From assembly GCA_963926275.1 (NCBI GenBank), contig CAWUWP010000117.1, positions 1-37,726 on the forward strand: a stretch of 37,726 nucleotides of DNA. The letters are read 5' to 3'. A program made the translations under genes and the position numbers. Shown in pieces: positions 33,010-37,726 of the stretch. A model generated the notes under the pieces. That model was not told the origin of the DNA and did not search any database. It saw only the letters and a program-made list of their open reading frames with translations. The DNA comes from UBA1858 sp963926275. Its GTDB lineage: Bacteria > Pseudomonadota > Gammaproteobacteria > UBA4575. Each line of letters opens with the position of its first letter. The first letter of the stretch is position 1.

Positions 33010-34101
33010 ATGGCAAGCGTTAGCCCACAGCAAGTAGAAGACACCCTAAAGAACATAGAAGACCCCAATGTAGGCAAGAGCATCGTTGCTGCTAAATGGG
33101 TGAAAGACATTAGTGTGGATGGCGATAAAGTCAGCATCAATATTGAGTTTGGCTATCCGGCTAAGAGCATGCTGGAGGAATTTTCTGAAAAAATAGGCAA
33201 TGAAGTCAGTAAGTTAGAGGGTGTCGCCGATGTCGACATTACCATTGGTTGGAAAATTCAGGCTCATGCAGTTCAGAAGAGTCTTAAGCCAATGGAGAAC
33301 ATCAAGAATGTTATTGCTGTCGCATCAGGTAAAGGCGGTGTGGGTAAATCAACCACCGCGGTTAATTTAGCGTTGGCATTAGCGGCGGAAGGTGCCTCGG
33401 TAGGGATTCTTGATGCTGATATTTATGGCCCTAGTCAGCCGCGTATGCTGGGTCTTTCTGGGCAGCCAGAATCCAGTGATGGCAAGAGTTTGGAGCCAAT
33501 GGTTGCACACGGCCTACAGGCCATGTCGATTGGTTTCTTGATTGATGAAGAAACTCCAATGATTTGGCGTGGACCCATGGTGACGCAGGCATTAGAACAA
33601 TTACTTAACGATACGCGCTGGAGAGATATCGATTACTTGGTGGTTGATTTACCTCCTGGTACGGGTGATGTGCACTTAACACTTGCTCAGAAAATACCAG
33701 TAAGTGGAGCAGTGATTGTCACCACACCACAAGATATTGCTTTGTTGGATGCGCGCAAAGGCTTGAAGATGTTTGAAAAGGTCGAAGTGCCGGTGTTAGG
33801 TATTGTTGAGAATATGAGCCTGCACATTTGTAGTGAGTGTAGCCATGAAGAAGCTATTTTCGGTACCGGTGGTGGCGAAAAAATGGCAGAGGAAAGCGAT
33901 GTTGAATTGCTGGGTAAGTTACCACTCGATATGAGCATTCGTGAGCAAGTCGATGGTGGTCAGCCAACAGTGATCTCGTTTCCAGATAGCCGGGTAAGCC
34001 AGATATATAAGGAAATTGCACGAAAAACAGCCGCAAAATTGGCCGTGAAAAGTAAAGACTATAGTGCTAAATTCCCTAAAATCGTTATTCAGAATACCTA
34101 A
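33010..34101 (+). CDS. apbC: Mrp/ApbC iron-sulfur cluster carrier ATPase
   Basis: A 363-residue P-loop protein (Mrp/NBP35 family) that carries Fe-S clusters to target proteins. An N-terminal MIP18/DUF59 domain (about 1-90) precedes the ATPase with the deviant Walker A GKGGVGKSTT, LDADIYGPSQPRML, WRGPMVTQALEQLL and VVDLPPGTGDVHL. The cluster-binding pair CSEC (HICSECSHEE) is present. I chose the ATG at 33,010 (MASVSPQQVEDTL) because family members begin there, with AGAGG upstream. A start at 32,944 with AGGAG upstream is open in frame and would add 22 residues, so the choice is not certain. Confidence 0.93.
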   Translation: MASVSPQQVEDTLKNIEDPNVGKSIVAAKWVKDISVDGDKVSINIEFGYPAKSMLEEFSEKIGNEVSKLEGVADVDITIGWKIQAHAVQKSLKPMENIKNVIAVASGKGGVGKSTTAVNLALALAAEGASVGILDADIYGPSQPRMLGLSGQPESSDGKSLEPMVAHGLQAMSIGFLIDEETPMIWRGPMVTQALEQLLNDTRWRDIDYLVVDLPPGTGDVHLTLAQKIPVSGAVIVTTPQDIALLDARKGLKMFEKVEVPVLGIVENMSLHICSECSHEEAIFGTGGGEKMAEESDVELLGKLPLDMSIREQVDGGQPTVISFPDSRVSQIYKEIARKTAAKLAVKSKDYSAKFPKIVIQNT

Positions 34102-34121
34102 TACCTATAAAAACGTGCTCA

Positions 34122-34607
34122 ATGTTTCGTATTATTGTTAGCTTAATCAGCTTAACTTTATTAGTTGCCAGTTGTGCGGGACCGCTTTCAAAGCCACTGA
34201 TTGAACCCATTGTTCAGGTGCGTGGCTTAGAAATTGTCGAGGCAACATTGGGTGGTATCGACGCAATTGTGACACTAGATATCGATAATCCTAATGATGT
34301 TCGATTGAGTGCGCGTGGATTGAGCTATGAAGTATTTGTCTCCGACAATAAATTGGTCACCGGCCAAGATGATAACTCTATTTCTGTGCCTGCATTGGGA
34401 CGAGAAACACTTGAGTTGCCTGTACGGCTATCCTATTTTGGGATTATAGAAGTATTACCTGAAGTGCTAAAAACAGGTACTGCTGATTACACAGTTAAGG
34501 GTAATATCAAAACATCAATTTTTAATTACGCAATTCCATTTTCTAAACAAATGGCAATTTTAAATTGCCATTTGTTTCACCATTTAAATAAACCCTATGT
34601 CGATTAA
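34122..34607 (+). CDS. LEA14-like (WHy domain) lipoprotein
   Basis: A 161-residue envelope protein. The N-terminus ends in the lipobox LVASC, so Cys18 is probably lipidated. The rest is one WHy/LEA_2 beta-sandwich domain: RGLEIVEATLGGIDAIVTLD, NPNDVRLSARGLSYEVFV, PALGRETLELPVRLSYFG and KTGTADYTVKGNIKTSIF. Bacterial members are linked to stress tolerance, without a known mechanism. The last 20 or so residues (MAILNCHLFHHLNKPYVD) lie beyond the domain, and the gene overlaps dcd by 11 bases, so the end may have been extended by loss of an earlier stop. It lies 20 bases after apbC. Confidence 0.85.
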   Translation: MFRIIVSLISLTLLVASCAGPLSKPLIEPIVQVRGLEIVEATLGGIDAIVTLDIDNPNDVRLSARGLSYEVFVSDNKLVTGQDDNSISVPALGRETLELPVRLSYFGIIEVLPEVLKTGTADYTVKGNIKTSIFNYAIPFSKQMAILNCHLFHHLNKPYVD

Positions 34608-35163
34608 ATCGGATCGCTGGATTCGTCAAATGGCGGATGAGCAACAAATGATTGAGCCTTTTGTTGCCGGCCAAGTAAAACAAGCCAATGATAAAAAGAT
34701 TATTTCCTATGGCACTTCTAGCTATGGATATGATGTACGTTGCTCAAATCACTTTAAAATATTTACCAACATCAACTCTGCCATTGTTGACCCTAAAGCA
34801 TTTAATCCAGAAAGCTTTGTCGATTTTGAAGGAGAGGTATGTATTATTCCACCTAATTCATTTGCTCTCGCGAGTACGGTGGAATACTTTCGTATTCCAC
34901 GATCTGTGTTGACAGTGTGCTTGGGTAAGTCTACTTATGCGCGTTGCGGCATTATTGTTAATGTCACTCCGTTGGAACCAGAGTGGGAAGGGCACGTCAC
35001 TTTAGAGTTTTCAAATACCACACCCTTGCCAGCAAAAATTTATGCCAACGAAGGTGTTGCTCAAATGCTGTTCTTTGAATCTGATGAAGTATGCGAAACT
35101 TCGTATAAAGACCGTGGTGGTAAATATCAAGGCCAAACTGGAGTCACCCTGCCAAAAGCGTAG
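34597..35163 (+). CDS. dcd: dCTP deaminase
   Basis: A 188-residue trimeric enzyme converting dCTP to dUTP, the main route to dTTP in many gammaproteobacteria. Motifs: MSIKSDRWIRQMA, SSYGYDVRCSNHFKIF, GKSTYARCGI, and NVTPLEPEWEGHVTLEFSN with the catalytic glutamate in TLEFSN. ANEGVAQMLFF and SYKDRGGKYQGQTG form the nucleotide-closing tail. Length and sequence are fully typical. It overlaps the WHy lipoprotein gene and probably belongs to an apbC-WHy-dcd operon. Together with nrdAB this window supplies two steps of deoxynucleotide synthesis. Confidence 0.96.
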   Translation: MSIKSDRWIRQMADEQQMIEPFVAGQVKQANDKKIISYGTSSYGYDVRCSNHFKIFTNINSAIVDPKAFNPESFVDFEGEVCIIPPNSFALASTVEYFRIPRSVLTVCLGKSTYARCGIIVNVTPLEPEWEGHVTLEFSNTTPLPAKIYANEGVAQMLFFESDEVCETSYKDRGGKYQGQTGVTLPKA

Positions 35164-35728
35164 CCTTCCGCAAGCTTTCGCCAACACTCATTTCCTCTCT
35201 AGAAAATTTCACTCTACATCACTTTGTTCAACTTGATGTAGTGTCGTCCTATCAAATTGCAATTATTTATGTCCCGGATTGGGATGTTCTTAAAATAATA
35301 AATAAGTGAGAAGGGGTTTGTTGGCATGAAAAAAATCAAGGCATGCGTATTGAATGTATACGGAACATTTTAGATACTTAATCTTCCCCTTGAAAGATGT
35401 AAAGACCAGTTAGGAAAGCACGCGTTAGTTATTTTTAAATTATGGCGAGCTAAGCGCCTGCAGTATTCATCTAAATATGAGGTTATCGTGTCGAATATCA
35501 GGGTTTATTGAAAATAATAAAACCCAAGATTAGTTTGATTAAACCACAAGAAATAGTGAGTGCGTTATCGCAAGATGAGACATTGGCTGAGGTGGCTAAG
35601 CAAGTTGAAGAAAAAACTATCCAAATGGCTGACCAGGCAAGCTAGCAATACTTATATCGGTAGCAATAACAGAGCACTTGATGCGGAGTCTCGAGTTAAT
35701 AAATAACTCGCTTGCTTGCTGTTCTAGA
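35164..35728. other. Long intergenic region with a weak hairpin and a possible tiny ORF
   Basis: This 565-bp stretch has no convincing gene. A hairpin, CTACATCA and TGATGTAG (35,214-35,241, 12-base loop), may end dcd transcripts, though no T tract follows. From a TTG at 35,508 to a TAG at 35,643-35,645 the plus strand stays open for 45 codons with a protein-like composition (IKPQEIVSALSQDETLAEV); this could be a tiny gene or a remnant. Nothing else is recognised. Confidence 0.4.
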
Positions 35729-35965
35729 TTACTTGAGCTTGGACGCCCATATGGCAAGCCTATGTCGCATAGATTGTTGTGAGATTTGATCTGGGGGAAT
35801 GGCTTGGATGACTTTGTCATGCACAAGTAATCTATAAATGTATTCTATTTTTTCACTGGCTGAATCTGTCGCCTCAAACTCAACTACTCCTCTTTGTTCG
35901 CCATAGTTAACACCTGCAGCGATAGCTTTTTTAATTAGCTCTTTTTCGTTTTTAAGTTTCTTCAT
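35729..35965 (-). CDS. DUF5062-like small protein
   Basis: A 78-residue soluble, helical protein: MKKLKNEKELIKKAIAAGVN, YGEQRGVVEFEA, EKIEYIYRLLVHDKVI and MRHRLAIWASK. The pattern of an N-terminal lysine-rich helix, Y-x-x-x-R-G, and a C-terminal YRLLVxDKxI...HxLAxWxSK fits what I recall of DUF5062, a small family of gammaproteobacteria. The function is unknown. It stands alone, 58 bases before the mgtE 3' end on the same strand, and has only a weak ribosome binding site. Confidence 0.65.
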   Translation of the reverse strand: MKKLKNEKELIKKAIAAGVNYGEQRGVVEFEATDSASEKIEYIYRLLVHDKVIQAIPPDQISQQSMRHRLAIWASKLK

Positions 35966-36023
35966 AACAAAATTGTATTAGTTTTTAATGTCTTCTATCC
36001 AAAATTTTTCAGGAACAAGTTAT

Positions 36024-37370
36024 CTACAATAATAACCATGTAGCTAAGCCAAGAAAAGCAAAAATACCCACCACGTCTGTCACTGTTGTGAGTGCAACAC
36101 CACCTGCAAGTGCAGGATCGATGCCGTATTTTCTTAACGCAATTGGAATAGCGACACCAGCTAGTCCTGCGCAGACTAAATTAGCCATCATTGCCAGTGC
36201 GATAATCAAACCAAGTTGTAAGTCATGAAACCATACAATGGCGATAATCGCGACTATCACCGACCAGAGTAAACCGTTAAGTATGCCAATGCCTAGTTCG
36301 CGCAGTAATAGACTTCGCGAGTTGGCTTTACCAATTTGCTTCAGCGCTAAACCTCGAATGACTAAGGTTAAGGTTTGACTGCCGGCAATGCCGCCCATAC
36401 TTGCAACCACCGGTATTAGTATTGCTAATACAATAAGTTGCTCAAGTGTTTCTTGAAATAAGCTGATTACCCATGCTGCTAAAAATGCCGTCAACATGTT
36501 GACGCCCAACCATAATGCGCGTCGGCGAGTAGATTTGGTGATGGGAGCAAATAAATCTTCATCTTCAGTTAAGCCGGCCATACTCATAATTGAGTGCTCA
36601 CCTTCTTCACGAATAACATCGACTACATCATCAATCGTGATGCGGCCGAGTAGCTTGCCAGTTTCATCAATTACTGGAGCTGTGATCAAATCTAGATTTT
36701 CGAATGTATGTGCGACATCGGTGGCGCTATCCGTGACCAAGATCGGTTCAATGTTGTTCTGTAATAAATCTTGGACGACAGTTGATGGATCATTGGTCAG
36801 AACATCAGCCAAGGTTAATGTGCCTATATACTTTTCATAACGGTCAACAACGAACAGACTATCGGTGTGTGCAGGAAGGTTTTTGCGTGAACGTAAATAC
36901 CGGAGTACGACGTCTAGACTAATTTGCTTGCGCACAGTGATAGTGTCTGGATTCATTAAACCGCCAGCACTATCTTCATCAAATGACAGTACCGCTTCCA
37001 GGCGATGGCGATCACTGATGTCAAGATTACTGAGTGCGGTATCAGAGACTGCGCTTGGAAGGTCAGCCAATAAATCAGCCAAGTCATCAAGGTCAAGTCC
37101 TTCGGTAGCAGAGATCAATTGCTCCTTATCCATCACTTCGATCAGCCCACTTCGGACTTCATCAACCACGTGGAGAAGAATCTCGCCATCATCATCGTGA
37201 TCTAACATGTTCCAAATGAACATACGTTGTGACTGAGGCAGTGACTCTAATAAGTGGGCAATTTCAGCCGGATGGAAAGCATTTAATATGCGCCCAGCAC
37301 GTTGCATCTCGCCTGAATCGAGTGCTTCTGTGATGATTTGTAGATTGTCACGTACTTGGGTGTCTAGCAT
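36024..37370 (-). CDS. mgtE: MgtE magnesium transporter
   Basis: A 448-residue Mg2+ channel/transporter. The cytoplasmic N domain (about 1-130: AGRILNAFHPAEIAHLLESL, LDDLADLLADLP) is followed by a CBS pair (about 135-255: SAGGLMNPDTITV, VVDRYEKYIGTL, GRITIDDVVDVIREEGEHS). Five transmembrane helices (about 285-448) follow, with PVVASMGGIAGSQTLTLVIRG and AGVAIPIALRKYGIDPALAGG, including the conserved pore region. The N and CBS domains close the pore when Mg2+ is high. The gene follows the enzyme I gene on the same strand with a 165-bp gap, an order seen in other gammaproteobacteria. Confidence 0.95.
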   Translation of the reverse strand: MLDTQVRDNLQIITEALDSGEMQRAGRILNAFHPAEIAHLLESLPQSQRMFIWNMLDHDDDGEILLHVVDEVRSGLIEVMDKEQLISATEGLDLDDLADLLADLPSAVSDTALSNLDISDRHRLEAVLSFDEDSAGGLMNPDTITVRKQISLDVVLRYLRSRKNLPAHTDSLFVVDRYEKYIGTLTLADVLTNDPSTVVQDLLQNNIEPILVTDSATDVAHTFENLDLITAPVIDETGKLLGRITIDDVVDVIREEGEHSIMSMAGLTEDEDLFAPITKSTRRRALWLGVNMLTAFLAAWVISLFQETLEQLIVLAILIPVVASMGGIAGSQTLTLVIRGLALKQIGKANSRSLLLRELGIGILNGLLWSVIVAIIAIVWFHDLQLGLIIALAMMANLVCAGLAGVAIPIALRKYGIDPALAGGVALTTVTDVVGIFAFLGLATWLLL

Positions 37371-37535
37371 TGCGAATCCTTGATTGCGCCGTTAGCGCAT
37401 AGCTGCAATCAAGTGTACCCGTTAGTTAAGCGAATGCAAAAAAGGTTTTTTAAGTTAAAGTTGTAAATTGTGCAAGAAAAACATGCGACTATTAAGAAGT
37501 CTATTGTGTAAAGTGGATGTCACATTAGTGAAGTA

Positions 37536-37726
37536 TTATTGGTTGAGCTCATCGACTAGTGCATGAATTTTGTCTGGCCTAGTAGAAGCACTAAGAATGC
37601 GCTTACATTGAGGCTCTAGTTTTTTAATTGAGCTAGAATTTATAATTGATTTAACATCAAGTACGGTAGCGGGATGAGCGCTAAAGTGCCTTAAGCCCAT
37701 GCCAAGTAACAAGCGTGTATAGCGAG
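37536..37726 (-). CDS. ptsI: Phosphoenolpyruvate-protein phosphotransferase (enzyme I), C-terminal end only
   Basis: A partial gene running off the window; its last 63 codons are present. The minus strand reads RYTRLLLGMGLRHFSAHPAT, VLDVKSIINSS, LEPQCKRILSASTRPDKIHA, LVDELNQ and TAA. LLLGxGLRxFSxHP is the conserved end of the PEP-binding barrel of PTS enzyme I. The N-terminal phosphohistidine domain lies outside. It cannot be told from this part whether it is the sugar-type PtsI or the nitrogen-type PtsP. A neighbouring mgtE is common for the PTS gene set of non-sugar-transporting gammaproteobacteria. Confidence 0.85.
   Translation of the reverse strand, partial: RYTRLLLGMGLRHFSAHPATVLDVKSIINSSSIKKLEPQCKRILSASTRPDKIHALVDELNQ

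Overview
The window looks like chromosomal DNA of a moderately AT-rich gammaproteobacterium, probably a sulfur oxidiser. This rests on gene neighbourhoods: divergent metG/apbC followed by dcd, an rnfB-type ferredoxin beside nth, mgtE beside a PTS enzyme I gene, class Ia nrdA with two ATP-cones plus nrdB, and a dsrN-dsrR pair. DsrN (siroheme amidase) and DsrR (a cysteine-free IscA-like protein) are accessory genes of the oxidative dissimilatory sulfite reductase system. The dsrAB core is not in the window. No rRNA, tRNA, CRISPR array, prophage or intact insertion sequence was seen.

Layout. 1-1.8 kb: a membrane-anchored four-repeat protein (-) and dinB (+). 2-5.4 kb: a translationally coupled pair, a cytoplasmic molybdopterin oxidoreductase and a flavin/2x[4Fe-4S] reductase, closed by a terminator. 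5.5-7.1 kb: TraB/GumN and SH3-anchor proteins. 7.1-9.9 kb: small accessory genes, including two adjacent decayed genes (a DUF3293 gene with an amber stop, and a VOC/glyoxalase gene with a frameshift and an amber stop). 10-14.5 kb: nrdA and nrdB on the minus strand, with candidate NrdR and DnaA boxes upstream. 14.6-16.8 kb: an Atm1-type ABC exporter and an S24-like protein. 17.3-21.8 kb: a minus-strand array dsrN, dsrR, NarX-like kinase, NarL-like regulator, rhodanese. 21.9-25 kb: rimO, a small RHH-like protein with a palindromic promoter, and NAD-type isocitrate dehydrogenase. 25-29.5 kb: a bufferin/HvfA-type RiPP cluster. 29.5-37.7 kb: nth, rnfB/C-like ferredoxin, metG, apbC, a WHy lipoprotein, dcd, a DUF5062-like gene, mgtE and the 3' end of ptsI.

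The most interesting region is the RiPP cluster at 25,002-29,299 (all minus strand): a secreted precursor with five Cys in repeated EGKCG-type motifs, a glutamate synthase-like FMN protein, DoxX, a DUF692/MNIO enzyme and its DUF2063 partner. The precursor gene is separated from the rest by a 13-bp perfect hairpin and a strong terminator, and has a candidate ECF-sigma promoter upstream. The glutamate synthase-like gene is an unusual insert in an otherwise hvfABCD-like set. The second notable region is the dsrN-dsrR operon that runs straight into a two-component system and a rhodanese. It suggests, but does not prove, a regulator tied to sulfur oxidation.
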